Assembly (NCBI RefSeq): GCF_014200595.1
Contig: NZ_JACHCG010000002.1
Span: 372,001-436,000, forward strand
Length of the DNA: 64,000 nucleotides
Reading direction: 5' to 3'
Source: Pedobacter cryoconitis
GTDB taxonomy: Bacteria; Bacteroidota; Bacteroidia; Sphingobacteriales; Sphingobacteriaceae
Both the position numbers and the translations under genes were made by a program. This document shows, one piece after another, positions 49,116 through 58,451 of this stretch. Positions within the stretch are counted from its first letter, which is position 1. Each line of letters opens with the position of its first letter. The notes under the pieces were generated by a model. The model saw only the letters and a list, made by a program, of their open reading frames with translations. It ran no database searches and was not told where the DNA came from.

Positions 49116-49141
49116 AAGCCTCCCATTACGGGAGGCTTTTT
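49116..49141 (+). terminator. Terminator of the cold-shock gene
   Basis: A 9 bp perfect stem AAGCCTCCC/GGGAGGCTT with a 5-base loop and Ts after it; it also faces the 3' end of the convergent methyltransferase gene. Confidence 0.9.
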
Positions 49142-49146
49142 GTGTA

Positions 49147-50328
49147 TTAGTAATGCTGTATAATTGTACTTTTAATAATGATTTTACCTTCAGTGCTGCT
49201 TTGTGTAAAAATGATGAATGCTGTATCATCAGGTTTGATATGATATTTATCAACCAGCGTGGCTGCTTTGTCCGGATAGTTTCTGACAATTACATTTCCA
49301 ACCAGGTTTTTTTCTTTCTTTATTTTTGCCGCAGACATTACTTCGTTAAGCAGGAATATTCTTCCCGGAAACTCCGTATGAATCACAGAAGAAGTATACA
49401 ACTGGGTTTGGTGATGGAATTTTTGTAACTGATATCTTTCTGCAATCAGGTTAAAAGCACCACTTTTTAAAAGTGCGACATCAGGTTCATATAAATATTG
49501 GCCTGGAATAACTGAACCCGTAATAGCGGTTGTTCCTTCTTCGCCCAGGGTAAATCTAAACTGCTTTTGTGTCGTATTTAAAGTAGTGCAAATGATGCTG
49601 GTGGAACCTTCAAAATCTCTTTCGATCACCCAGACCAATTCTTTACATTCGTTTTTAACGCTCACAATATGTATTTCAGCTACATGATCAAGTTCTTTTA
49701 ATCCTGCGCTGAGATCTAAAAGCGGAGCAGTTTTAACAAGTATCCGTTTTGCTTTTGACAATAACAGGCTGAGATTTTCTACAATATCAGGCGTACAGTC
49801 TTTAAGCATAAACACTTTTCCTGAAGTGCTTCTTCTGGCTGGATCAATATAAACGCAATCAAATTCCTGATTGGTGTTTTTTAAGAACTCCAGGCCGTCT
49901 CCCGAGATAAATTGTACGTTATCCTGTTTCAGTAAAACTCCGTTATAACTGGCAATCGCTGACAGTTCTTCATTGATTTCGCAGTGGGTAACGGATTTTA
50001 ATTGCTGCGAGAAGTAGTAACTGTCTACGCCATAGCCACCTGTCAGATCAATGATGGATTTGCCTGTCGCTAATCCAGCTTTATAGGCTGCGGTAATCTC
50101 TGAGGAGCACTGTTCTACAGATAATAGGGGCGGGTAATAAATGAAATCGGTATGAAACCAGGTTGGCAGTTTACGTAAGGACTTTTTTCTGGACGCGATC
50201 TGATTGGCCAGTTCTTTTCCTGTAACCTCTGGAAAAGGGCTTTTGGCCATGGCAATTTTATGCACATCTGCATTTAAATTGTCATGGATATAATCCTGAA
50301 CGGCCGGTTCTGTAAGTCGCTTATTCAA
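49147..50328 (-). CDS. Class I SAM methyltransferase with THUMP-like domain
   Basis: A 393 aa protein with a TTG start that overlaps the aspartate kinase stop by 8 bp. The SAM site is SIIDLTGGYGVDSYYFSQQ at about 90, followed by HCEINEEL and the catalytic-type YIDPARRS. The C-terminal third is the THUMP-like domain of this family. RNA methylation is likely by fold, but the substrate is unknown. Last gene of a four-gene row (yggS-like, GNAT, aspartate kinase, this gene) read on the minus strand. Confidence 0.87.
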   Translation of the reverse strand: MNKRLTEPAVQDYIHDNLNADVHKIAMAKSPFPEVTGKELANQIASRKKSLRKLPTWFHTDFIYYPPLLSVEQCSSEITAAYKAGLATGKSIIDLTGGYGVDSYYFSQQLKSVTHCEINEELSAIASYNGVLLKQDNVQFISGDGLEFLKNTNQEFDCVYIDPARRSTSGKVFMLKDCTPDIVENLSLLLSKAKRILVKTAPLLDLSAGLKELDHVAEIHIVSVKNECKELVWVIERDFEGSTSIICTTLNTTQKQFRFTLGEEGTTAITGSVIPGQYLYEPDVALLKSGAFNLIAERYQLQKFHHQTQLYTSSVIHTEFPGRIFLLNEVMSAAKIKKEKNLVGNVIVRNYPDKAATLVDKYHIKPDDTAFIIFTQSSTEGKIIIKSTIIQHY

Positions 50329-51595
50329 TAGCTGATTTATCTTTCATTACAATCTGGCAGGTATGACGGCTTTTTACTTCCAGCAAAATATCTTTATTGA
50401 CAGTCACTCTATTGATCGTATCCTGGTTATAATAGCGGATGGTTACCAGCTCCAGTCCTTTATTGTATTTTACTTTATATAAAATTGATAAATCCTGAAT
50501 CAGGTTGTTTATCTTTTCTTCTTCATGGTCTACACTCACAGAAAAGCTCAGCGCTGAATTCAGCATGGTATTTACTTTCACTTTGTGTTTATGAAATAAG
50601 CTGAAGATATCACTCAGATTTTCTTCAATAATGAAAGAGAAATCCTTTGGTAAGATAGAAATCAACACCTGATTCACTTTGAAAATGAAGGAGGGTACTG
50701 GCAGTTCACTGTTAATGCCATTGATTGCTGTCCCTTCGCTGGTTGGATGAAGAAATGATTTTACATACAAAGGGATATTCTTATTTTGAAGAGGTTTGAT
50801 GGTCTTCGGATGGATTACTGTTGCGCCGTAATAAGTAAGTTCGATCGCATCGTGATAGGAAAGCTGAGGAATGCGTTCTGTTTCATCAAACCATTTAGGG
50901 TCTGCATTTAATACACCCGGTACATCTTTCCAGATGGTTAGCGCAGTGGCATCCAGACAGGCACAGAAAATGGCTGCGGAATAATCTGAACCTTCTCTAC
51001 CCAGGGTAGTCGTAAAGTTTTCACTGGTGCTGCCAATAAATCCCTGCGTCACTACAATGTTTTTCTTCAATAATGGAACAAGATTACGTTTGATTTCTGT
51101 TTCAGTTTTCTCCCAGTCCACTTGCCCTTCGCGGTAAGTATTGTCAGTTTTAATGAAGTTTCTGGCGTCTGCCCACACTGCGGAAATATTACTTTCATTA
51201 AGGTAAGCGGCTACAATTTTAGTAGAAACTACTTCACCGATCGAAACGATCTGATCATAAATATAATCGGGTGCATCACTTGCTTCTTCTTCTAATAACC
51301 ATTCGATTTCTACGAAAGTATTAGCGACGTCATTAAATATGGGATGATTATGGTTATCAAACAGATCATTTAAAATATTGAAATGATAAGCTTTGACTTC
51401 ATCAAGCAAATCGTGTGTGTTCTCTTGCCCGAAAATATAAGCATTTGAAAGTAATTCTAGTTTATTGGTCATTTTACCCATCGCAGAAACTACGATCAGT
51501 AAATTTTCTTTTTCAGCCTGCTGAATAATAGCAACAAGATTCTTTACTGCTTCTGCATTCACGACAGAAGCTCCCCCGAATTTAAATACCTGCAT
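50321..51595 (-). CDS. Aspartate kinase (monofunctional)
   Basis: A 424 aa enzyme phosphorylating aspartate for lysine, threonine and methionine synthesis. Kinase motifs are KFGGASVVN at the start, VTQGFIGSTSENFTTTLGREGSDYSAA, and KDVPGVLNADP. Two ACT-like parts follow (about 300-424), which usually bind the feedback inhibitor. It is not fused to homoserine dehydrogenase. Part of the minus-strand row with GNAT upstream (19 bp) and the THUMP-like gene overlapping downstream. Confidence 0.93.
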   Translation of the reverse strand: MQVFKFGGASVVNAEAVKNLVAIIQQAEKENLLIVVSAMGKMTNKLELLSNAYIFGQENTHDLLDEVKAYHFNILNDLFDNHNHPIFNDVANTFVEIEWLLEEEASDAPDYIYDQIVSIGEVVSTKIVAAYLNESNISAVWADARNFIKTDNTYREGQVDWEKTETEIKRNLVPLLKKNIVVTQGFIGSTSENFTTTLGREGSDYSAAIFCACLDATALTIWKDVPGVLNADPKWFDETERIPQLSYHDAIELTYYGATVIHPKTIKPLQNKNIPLYVKSFLHPTSEGTAINGINSELPVPSFIFKVNQVLISILPKDFSFIIEENLSDIFSLFHKHKVKVNTMLNSALSFSVSVDHEEEKINNLIQDLSILYKVKYNKGLELVTIRYYNQDTINRVTVNKDILLEVKSRHTCQIVMKDKSAIE

Positions 51596-51614
51596 TGTTT
51601 ATTTAAAATTGTTT

Positions 51615-52073
51615 TTAAAGCTGGTCTTTACTAAAAGACGCATTCAACCATCCTGTTTCAATCTGAGCATTATATTTATTATAGAAATTGATAGCAGGCT
51701 CATTCCAGTCCAATACTTGCCAGGTCATTCCGTTATAGTTTTTATCTCTGGCTTCTTTCATTACTCTTTCAAAAAGAATCTTTCCTAATCCTTTTCCTCT
51801 TTGACTTTCTGTAACAATGAAATCCTCTAAGTATAAACGGCAGCCTTTCCAGGTAGAGTATCTGGTATAATAGAGTGCAAAGCCCAGAATTCCTGTTGTA
51901 TCTTCAGCTACAAAAGCTTTCCAGACAGGTTGCGTTCCGAATCCGGCATCTTCAAATTCGGCTAAGGTAACTGTAACTTCTTCCGGAGCTTTTTCATAAA
52001 CTGCTAATTCATTAATTAGCTCCAATAAACGTGGGCAATCTTCTTTTACTGCGAACCTGAGTTGAATATCCAT
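51615..52073 (-). CDS. GNAT family N-acetyltransferase, SSAT-like
   Basis: A 152 aa acetyltransferase. The acetyl-CoA loop is ESQRGKGLGKILFERVMKEA, preceded by RLYLEDFIVT and followed by GMTWQVLDWNEPAINFYNKYN, the layout of spermidine/spermine or thialysine acetyltransferases (SSAT/PaiA-like). The likely substrate is a small amine, as an inference. It lies 4 bp after the YggS-family gene and 19 bp before aspartate kinase. Confidence 0.9.
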   Translation of the reverse strand: MDIQLRFAVKEDCPRLLELINELAVYEKAPEEVTVTLAEFEDAGFGTQPVWKAFVAEDTTGILGFALYYTRYSTWKGCRLYLEDFIVTESQRGKGLGKILFERVMKEARDKNYNGMTWQVLDWNEPAINFYNKYNAQIETGWLNASFSKDQL

Positions 52074-52077
52074 TAGC

Positions 52078-52764
52078 TTATGCTTTATAATGTTTGATTT
52101 TTCTTACGCCAAAAATGCTGCTTCCTATTCTTACCATAGTGCTGCCTTCTTCGATTGCCAGTTTGTAATCGCCAGACATTCCCATAGATAATTCTTTAAA
52201 TGAATCTTCTTTTCTGAAAAAACTGGTCTTTATACCATCAAAAAATACTTTCAGTTCCTGAAATTCATCTTTAGTTTGTTTTTCAGGTGCATTATTCGTC
52301 GCAATACCCATTAAGCCGGTAATACGAATGTTTTTCATGGCAAGATATTCTTCTGATCTTAAAAGTTCAATCGTTTCTGCATGATCCAGTCCAAACTTGG
52401 TATCTTCATCAGCTATATAAACTTGCAGCAAACAGTCAATTACCCTGTCATTTTTCGCCGCTTGTTTATTGATTTCTGCCAGTAGTTTTACACTATCAAC
52501 GGATTGGATCAATTTGATGAAAGGAGCAATGTATTTAACTTTATTAGTTTGAAGGTGTCCAATCAGGTGCCATTCAATATCTTTTGGGAGCGCTTCTTGT
52601 TTTTCAACTAATTCCTGAACAATATTTTCCCCGAAAATCCGCTGTCCTGCATGGTATGCTTCCAAAACTGCTGCTGCATCATTGAATTTTGATACGGCAA
52701 TTAATTCGACATTTTCCCCTTCTAATTCCTTTTTATATTTTAATAAGTTATCTGCTATGCTCAT
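52078..52764 (-). CDS. YggS family PLP-binding protein (PLPBP)
   Basis: A 228 aa single-domain PLP carrier homologous to the N-terminal barrel of alanine racemase. The PLP lysine is in LIAVSKFNDAAAVLEAYHAG; further marks are IFGENIVQELVEK, WHLIGHLQTNKVKYI and, near the end, LSMGMSGDYKLAIEEGSTMVRIGSSIFG. It helps keep vitamin B6 and amino-acid pools balanced. First gene of the four-gene row. Confidence 0.94.
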   Translation of the reverse strand: MSIADNLLKYKKELEGENVELIAVSKFNDAAAVLEAYHAGQRIFGENIVQELVEKQEALPKDIEWHLIGHLQTNKVKYIAPFIKLIQSVDSVKLLAEINKQAAKNDRVIDCLLQVYIADEDTKFGLDHAETIELLRSEEYLAMKNIRITGLMGIATNNAPEKQTKDEFQELKVFFDGIKTSFFRKEDSFKELSMGMSGDYKLAIEEGSTMVRIGSSIFGVRKIKHYKA

Positions 52765-52835
52765 TTATCAGTATTTTTGGTAAAATTAACAACCTTAGCT
52801 TAAATAGCTACGGAAAAAATAATGTTTTATAAACA

Positions 52836-53405
52836 ATGAGAAATTTTTTGTGCATTTGCCTGCTGTTAATCGGTATAGGAGGATGTAAGCCGGGTATCCC
52901 TTCAGCTATTGTTCAGCCAGAAAAAATGCAGGATGTTTTATTTGACATCCATATGGTGGACGGATATATTTCAACTATTGCCAATATAGATTCAGCAAAG
53001 CGCACGAGTGCGGCTTACTACAAAGGTATTTATAAGAAGTTTGGGATAGATTCTGTAATGTATACTAAAAGTATGAATTACTATTATGATCATCCTGAGG
53101 TTTTAAATACAATGTATGAAAAGATTACAGGTAAATTAAAGAAGGTTAAAGAGAAGGAAGATAAAATCAATGCGAAACGTTTAAAGAAACTTGAAGCTAT
53201 TCAGAAGGCAAAAAAAGATAGCCTGGATAAAGCTGACCCTAAGCGGGTAATCAGAGCGGCAGCCGCTAAAAAAGATAGTCTCGCTAAAGCAGAAGTACTG
53301 CTGAAGAAGACTAAGGCAGATGCTGCAAAAAAAATGAAGAAAGATAGTCTTGCCAGAGTAGCTGAATTGAAGAAGGTGAAAAAGAAAGAGGCTAAAAAGA
53401 ATTAA
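52836..53405 (+). CDS. DUF4296 lipoprotein with Lys-rich repeat tail
   Basis: A 189 aa predicted lipoprotein (lipobox GIGGC, Cys17) with the Bacteroidota-specific DUF4296 domain at about 25-100 (PEKMQDVLFDIHMVDGYIST). From residue 100 on, the chain is very rich in Lys and Ala and repeats KKDSL four times or nearly so, probably one long charged helix. Function unknown. mutS2 starts 6 bp after its stop, so the two share an mRNA. Confidence 0.88.
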   Translation: MRNFLCICLLLIGIGGCKPGIPSAIVQPEKMQDVLFDIHMVDGYISTIANIDSAKRTSAAYYKGIYKKFGIDSVMYTKSMNYYYDHPEVLNTMYEKITGKLKKVKEKEDKINAKRLKKLEAIQKAKKDSLDKADPKRVIRAAAAKKDSLAKAEVLLKKTKADAAKKMKKDSLARVAELKKVKKKEAKKN

Positions 53406-53410
53406 TAGAA

Positions 53411-55783
53411 ATGATATATCCCGATAATTGTTTAGATAGACTTGGCTTCAGTGAAGTCAGACAACTCATCCTAAAGCATTGCCTGAGTCCGATGGGACAA
53501 TATATGGTCAGCAAAATGCAGGTGATGAATAAATTTGATCAGATTAATAAGTTTTTAAGACAGACCAAAGAGTTTAAAAATATCCTGGAAAACCAGGAAC
53601 CGTTACAGATCAGTACTTTTTTTGATATTAAATCACTGGCCGAAAAGGTGCGGGTAGAAGGCAGTTACCTGATGGAAGAAGAGTTATTCCAGATCTACCT
53701 CTCTTTACAGACCGTTTTTTCAGTATTGCGTTTCTTTGAGGAAAGAAAAGATATTTATCCAAATCTGGAAGCTTTATTTGAGCATTTACCAGTGGAAAAG
53801 AACATCCTGCGGAAAATAGAAGCAGTACTTGATCCTAAAGGCAAAATCAAACCAAATGCTTCTTCTAAATTGCAGGAGATCATTGGGGATATTGCCAAAG
53901 GCGAACAGGAAGTCCGTAAGCGGATGGATGTGATCTATAAGCAGGCTGTAGCCAGCAACTGGGTAGCAGACGGAAGTTTAACGATCCGTGATGGAAGAAT
54001 GTGTATTCCTATTCTGGCGGAGAATAAGCGGAAGCTGAAGGGTTTTATTCATGATGAATCTGCGAGTGGGCAAACGGTCTATATGGAGCCTGAAGTTGTG
54101 TTTACGCTTAACAATAAGATAAGAGATCTTGAATTTGATAAGAGAAGAGAGATCATCCGTATTTTAATTGCTTTAACTGATGATTTAAGACCGTTTACGC
54201 CTTTATTACTTTCTTATCATGGCTTCCTTACAAAATTGGATTTTGTGAGGGCTAAAGCTTTATTTGCGATTGAAGTGGAGGCAGATATGCCTGTACTGGT
54301 AGCTGAGCCACGTATTAAACTGATCAATGCGAGACATCCTTTGTTGTACTTATCATTTAAAGAAGATAAGAAAACAGTAGTTCCTCTTAATATTCATATG
54401 AACGAAAATTTAAGGATCGTATTGGTTTCAGGGCCAAATGCGGGAGGTAAATCAGTTTGTATGAAAACAGTAGGGCTTTTACAGCTGATGTTGCAATCGG
54501 GGCTGCTGATTCCTGCGCATGAGTCAAGTGAGGTAGGGATATTTGATAATATCTTTGCTGATATTGGTGATGATCAAAGTATAGAAAGTGATCTGAGTAC
54601 TTACAGTGCGCATCTAACAAAAATGCGTTACTTCGTTGCACATGCTACACCTAAATCATTGGTAATGATTGATGAGTTTGGTACGGGAACAGATCCTCAG
54701 TTTGGCGGGCCTATGGCCGAAGCTGTATTAGAGGTACTGAACAATAAAAAAGTAAGAGGGGTTATGACCACTCACTATTCAAATCTTAAATTATTTGCTG
54801 GTAATACTCCGGGACTGGAAAATGCTTCTATGTTGTTTGATAATGACAAAATGAAGCCTTTATATGTGCTGGAAATAGGTAAACCAGGAAGTTCTTATGC
54901 TTTTGAAATTGCACAAAATATTGGCCTGCAAAAAGAGGTACTGATTCTGGCAAGAGAAAAAACAGGAACGAATCAAAATAGAATTGACAGCTTGCTGGTT
55001 GATTTGGAAAGGGAGAAAAAACAGATTTATGATACTAAAATCCAGTTATCTCTTCAGCAGAATAAAGTAAAGAACCTGGTTAAAGAAAACGAGGAGCTAC
55101 AGCAATTTCTGGAAGAAAATAGAAAAACGCTGATTAAAGAGGCTAAGCTTGAAGCGCAGACGATTATTAAAAATGCCAATAAACTGGTAGAAAATACAAT
55201 TGCTGGTATTAAAGAAAATCAAGCAGATAAAGAAGCAACCAAACAGTTAAGGCAGGATTTACAAAAGAGTCTGGTTCAGCACCAGGTTAAAGAAGAGAAG
55301 AAGCCTGAGAAGGTGGTGATCTCCACAACTGCTATTGAAGTTGGTGATTGGGTACAGCTGGTTAATACGGAAACAATGGGACAGGTGATGGAAATTAACC
55401 GTGGTAATTTAGTGCTGGCACTAGGTGATCTTCGTTCTGTTGTGAAAAAGGACAGGGTACAGAAAATCAGCAATAAGCAGGCGAAGAAGGTTGTACAGAG
55501 TAATTCTTTCTCTGGAAGAATGTCTGAAGCGATCGGGAATTTTACTGCTGAGCTGGATCTTCGTGGAATGCGTGGTGAAAATGCAATTCAGGAAGTTGAA
55601 AAATATCTGGATAAGTCGATTATGCTGGGCTTTCCTTTTATCAAGCTGATTCATGGAAAGGGAGACGGCATCCTTCGGAAATTAATCAGAGAGTATCTGC
55701 GTAAGTACAGCCAGGTTAACAGGGTAGAGGATGAGCATGCGGATAGAGGAGGAGATGGTATAACTTATGTGTATTTCAATTAA
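53411..55783 (+). CDS. mutS2: Endonuclease MutS2
   Basis: A 790 aa MutS-family ATPase with a C-terminal Smr nuclease domain, linked to recombination control or ribosome rescue. The core and clamp run to about 330; Walker A is SGPNAGGKSVCMKT, Walker B LVMIDEFGTGTDP, then a long coiled coil (about 510-640), a KOW-like part, and the Smr domain with LDLRGMRGENAIQEVEKYLD and LIHGKGDGILR. The complete Smr motif suggests nuclease activity. It follows the DUF4296 lipoprotein gene by 6 bp. Confidence 0.95.
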   Translation: MIYPDNCLDRLGFSEVRQLILKHCLSPMGQYMVSKMQVMNKFDQINKFLRQTKEFKNILENQEPLQISTFFDIKSLAEKVRVEGSYLMEEELFQIYLSLQTVFSVLRFFEERKDIYPNLEALFEHLPVEKNILRKIEAVLDPKGKIKPNASSKLQEIIGDIAKGEQEVRKRMDVIYKQAVASNWVADGSLTIRDGRMCIPILAENKRKLKGFIHDESASGQTVYMEPEVVFTLNNKIRDLEFDKRREIIRILIALTDDLRPFTPLLLSYHGFLTKLDFVRAKALFAIEVEADMPVLVAEPRIKLINARHPLLYLSFKEDKKTVVPLNIHMNENLRIVLVSGPNAGGKSVCMKTVGLLQLMLQSGLLIPAHESSEVGIFDNIFADIGDDQSIESDLSTYSAHLTKMRYFVAHATPKSLVMIDEFGTGTDPQFGGPMAEAVLEVLNNKKVRGVMTTHYSNLKLFAGNTPGLENASMLFDNDKMKPLYVLEIGKPGSSYAFEIAQNIGLQKEVLILAREKTGTNQNRIDSLLVDLEREKKQIYDTKIQLSLQQNKVKNLVKENEELQQFLEENRKTLIKEAKLEAQTIIKNANKLVENTIAGIKENQADKEATKQLRQDLQKSLVQHQVKEEKKPEKVVISTTAIEVGDWVQLVNTETMGQVMEINRGNLVLALGDLRSVVKKDRVQKISNKQAKKVVQSNSFSGRMSEAIGNFTAELDLRGMRGENAIQEVEKYLDKSIMLGFPFIKLIHGKGDGILRKLIREYLRKYSQVNRVEDEHADRGGDGITYVYFN

Positions 55784-55838
55784 TTAAACATAATTCATTC
55801 TGGATTGTTTACCTTATTTAACAAAGAAACATCCTGCT

Positions 55839-56936
55839 ATGAAAACAATTTTTACTTCAATCTTTATCTTGTTTTTTCTATCAGCTTGTGAAAAAAGCAA
55901 AAACAATGATAGTCCGGACACTTTGCCGGATGCTGATATCAAAACAGAAGTACTCACGCAATCTTTAAAGTTTCCTTGGGAAATGATATATGGACCAGAT
56001 AATTTTATCTGGTTCACCGAAAGGGCTGGAAAAATCAGTCGTTTAAATCCGCTCAATGGCGTAATTACTTTAGTCCATACAATTACTGAGGTAACGAGCC
56101 AGGGTGAGGGCGGCTTACTCGGCATGGCCTTACATCCGCAGTTCAATACCAATCCTTATTTATATGTAGTTTATGATTACGGTTCGGGAAATAGTTATAA
56201 AGGAAAAGTGGTTCGCTTTACTTTTAACAATGGAGTTTTAGGTGCTCCATTAGTTTTATTGGATCAAATCCCTGCTGCTTCCATTCACAATGGCTCGAGA
56301 TTGCTCATTACTCCGGATCTCAAATTATTAGTGACCACAGGCGATGCCAGTGCTGCTCCTCAGGCACAAAACACCAATAGTTTATCCGGGAAAATTCTGA
56401 GGTTAAATCTGGATGGTTCTATTCCTTCAGATAATCCTTTACCTAATAATCCCTTATGGAGTTATGGTCACCGGAATCCGCAGGGGTTAGTGATGGCAAA
56501 CAATAAATTGTATTCATCTGAACATGGCCCTGATAATGATGATGAGATTAACCTGATTCAAAAGGGTAGAAATTATGGCTGGCCAAATGTAGAAGGATTA
56601 TGTGATCAGGCTGATGAAAAGACATTCTGTGCGCTTAATAATGTTGCAGAGCCTATGATGACCTGGACACCCACAATTGCACCGTCGGGTTTAACTTATT
56701 ACAATTCAGACTATATACCGCAGTGGAAAAACTCTTTATTGGTCGTTGCACTTAAAGGATCAAGGTTATTACAGTTGAAACTGGATGAAAGTGGTACTAA
56801 AATTACTTCCACAAAGGATTTTTTACAAAACCAGTTTGGCAGGCTAAGGGCTATTTGCCAGTCGCCGGATGGCAAAGTATATATCGGGACCAGTAATGGG
56901 ACAAATGATCAGATTATAGAAATCTCTGCACGTTAG
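55839..56936 (+). CDS. PQQ-dependent sugar dehydrogenase (glucose/sorbosone dehydrogenase family), lipoprotein
   Basis: A 365 aa secreted six-bladed beta-propeller with lipobox LSAC (Cys17). Family motifs are QGEGGLLGMALHPQF, YGHRNPQGLVM and EHGPDNDDEINLIQKGRNYGWPNVEG, as in soluble glucose dehydrogenase and Asd/Yli relatives. PQQ and Ca would be bound at the propeller axis; whether PQQ is made or scavenged by this organism cannot be seen here. It is a single gene on the plus strand, 55 bp after mutS2. Confidence 0.88.
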   Translation: MKTIFTSIFILFFLSACEKSKNNDSPDTLPDADIKTEVLTQSLKFPWEMIYGPDNFIWFTERAGKISRLNPLNGVITLVHTITEVTSQGEGGLLGMALHPQFNTNPYLYVVYDYGSGNSYKGKVVRFTFNNGVLGAPLVLLDQIPAASIHNGSRLLITPDLKLLVTTGDASAAPQAQNTNSLSGKILRLNLDGSIPSDNPLPNNPLWSYGHRNPQGLVMANNKLYSSEHGPDNDDEINLIQKGRNYGWPNVEGLCDQADEKTFCALNNVAEPMMTWTPTIAPSGLTYYNSDYIPQWKNSLLVVALKGSRLLQLKLDESGTKITSTKDFLQNQFGRLRAICQSPDGKVYIGTSNGTNDQIIEISAR

Positions 56937-56988
56937 TCATTTAAGATATTTCATTCAGCATATTTTGTTTCTAAACTATTTTACAGAA

Positions 56989-57002
56989 TTGTTTGCAAAC
57001 AA
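56989..57002. promoter_or_regulatory. Perfect 14 bp palindrome upstream of the CoA-transferase genes
   Basis: TTGTTTGCAAACAA is its own reverse complement, 73 bp before the ATG of the CoA-transferase A gene. It resembles LacI/GalR-type operators with a central CG-like core here replaced by GC. Confidence 0.45.
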
Positions 57003-57075
57003 ATCCGTGTAATAAAAAATATTAATATTTTGCCGGGGTGGTTTTTATCTATAATTTAGCAAGCAAACCAAATAT

Positions 57076-57777
57076 ATGATCAATAAGAGAGTAGCGGATG
57101 CCGATGAAGCAATCCGCGATATTATAGACGGACAAACGATTATGTTTGGAGGTTTCGGACTATGTGGTATTCCTGAAAAGTGTATTGCTGCATTAGTAAA
57201 AAAGGGGGTGAAGGAGCTTACTTGTATTTCTAACAATGCAGGTGTAGACGATTTCGGAATTGGCCTTTTACTGAAAACCCGCCAGGTAAAGAAAATGGTT
57301 TCTTCTTATGTAGGAGAGAACGCAGAATTTGAGCGCCAGTTGCTGAGTGGAGAATTAGAAGTTGAACTGATCCCTCAGGGCACATTAGCGACCCGCTGTA
57401 TGGCCGCTGGTTATGGTATGCCTGTAATTTATACCCCTGCTGGTGTAGGTACAGAAGTAGCAGAAGGTAAAGAAACCAGGAATTTTAATGGAAAGGATTA
57501 TCTGATGGAATACGCTTTTGAAGCAGATTTCGCGATCGTGAAAGCGTGGAAAGGGGATACGGCAGGAAATCTTGTTTTCCGCTCTACAAGCCGCAATTTT
57601 AATCCGGTCATGGCTATGGCAGGTAAAATTACAATTGCTGAAGTAGAAGAACTGGTGGAACCAGGTGAACTTGATCCTGACCATATTCATACTCCTGGTG
57701 TTTATGTACACCGTATTTTCCAGGGTTCAGGTTACGAGAAAAGAATAGAGCAGCGCACAGTAAGACCGCGTAATTAA
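57076..57777 (+). CDS. scoA: 3-oxoacid CoA-transferase subunit A
   Basis: A 233 aa subunit of succinyl-CoA:3-ketoacid CoA-transferase, used to activate acetoacetate. The glycine-rich start region [17 protein letters not shown] and the conserved [28 protein letters not shown] mark subunit A. The catalytic Glu is on subunit B, whose gene follows after 14 bp. A palindromic candidate operator lies upstream. Confidence 0.95.
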   Translation: MINKRVADADEAIRDIIDGQTIMFGGFGLCGIPEKCIAALVKKGVKELTCISNNAGVDDFGIGLLLKTRQVKKMVSSYVGENAEFERQLLSGELEVELIPQGTLATRCMAAGYGMPVIYTPAGVGTEVAEGKETRNFNGKDYLMEYAFEADFAIVKAWKGDTAGNLVFRSTSRNFNPVMAMAGKITIAEVEELVEPGELDPDHIHTPGVYVHRIFQGSGYEKRIEQRTVRPRN

Positions 57778-57791
57778 CCAATCAAATATTT

Positions 57792-58451
57792 ATGTTAGAT
57801 AAGAACGGAATTGCGAGACGTATCGCCAAAGAACTAAAAGACGGTTATTATGTGAATTTAGGAATTGGTATTCCTACACTGGTAGCAAATTATATCCCTG
57901 AGGGAATCAATGTTGTTTTGCAATCAGAAAATGGTTTGCTGGGTATGGGGCCCTTTCCTTTTGAAGGTGAGGAAGATGCTGATATGATTAACGCGGGAAA
58001 ACAAACGATTACTACCTTACCCGGATCTTCAATTTTTGATTCAGCAATGAGTTTCGGTATGATCAGAAGTCAGAAAATTGACCTGACCATACTAGGTGCA
58101 ATGGAAGTTTCTGAAAACGGAGACATCGCCAATTGGAAAATACCTGGAAAAATGGTAAAAGGAATGGGTGGTGCAATGGATTTGGTCGCTTCAGCGAAAA
58201 ATATTATTGTAGCCATGCAGCATATCAATAAAGCGGGAGAGAGTAAATTGTTGCCAAAGTGCAGTTTGCCATTAACTGGTGTAAATTGTATCAGAAAAGT
58301 GGTTACAGAACTCGCAGTGCTTGATATTTTACCAGAGGGCGGTTTCAGATTAATTGAAAGAGCACCGGGCGTGAGTGTTGATTTTATTAAACAATCTACC
58401 TCAGGAAAGTTATTCGCTGAGGCAGATGTGAAAGAAATGGATCTAAACTGA
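57792..58451 (+). CDS. scoB: 3-oxoacid CoA-transferase subunit B
   Basis: A 219 aa subunit carrying the active-site Glu in QSENGLLGMGPFP, which forms the CoA thioester. The start GIARRIAKELKDGYYVNLGIGIPTLVANY and the end region RLIERAPGVSVDFIKQ are typical. It forms a dimer of dimers with subunit A. Its stop overlaps the 3' end of the convergent uridine kinase gene by 9 bp, and no terminator separates them. Confidence 0.95.
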   Translation: MLDKNGIARRIAKELKDGYYVNLGIGIPTLVANYIPEGINVVLQSENGLLGMGPFPFEGEEDADMINAGKQTITTLPGSSIFDSAMSFGMIRSQKIDLTILGAMEVSENGDIANWKIPGKMVKGMGGAMDLVASAKNIIVAMQHINKAGESKLLPKCSLPLTGVNCIRKVVTELAVLDILPEGGFRLIERAPGVSVDFIKQSTSGKLFAEADVKEMDLN

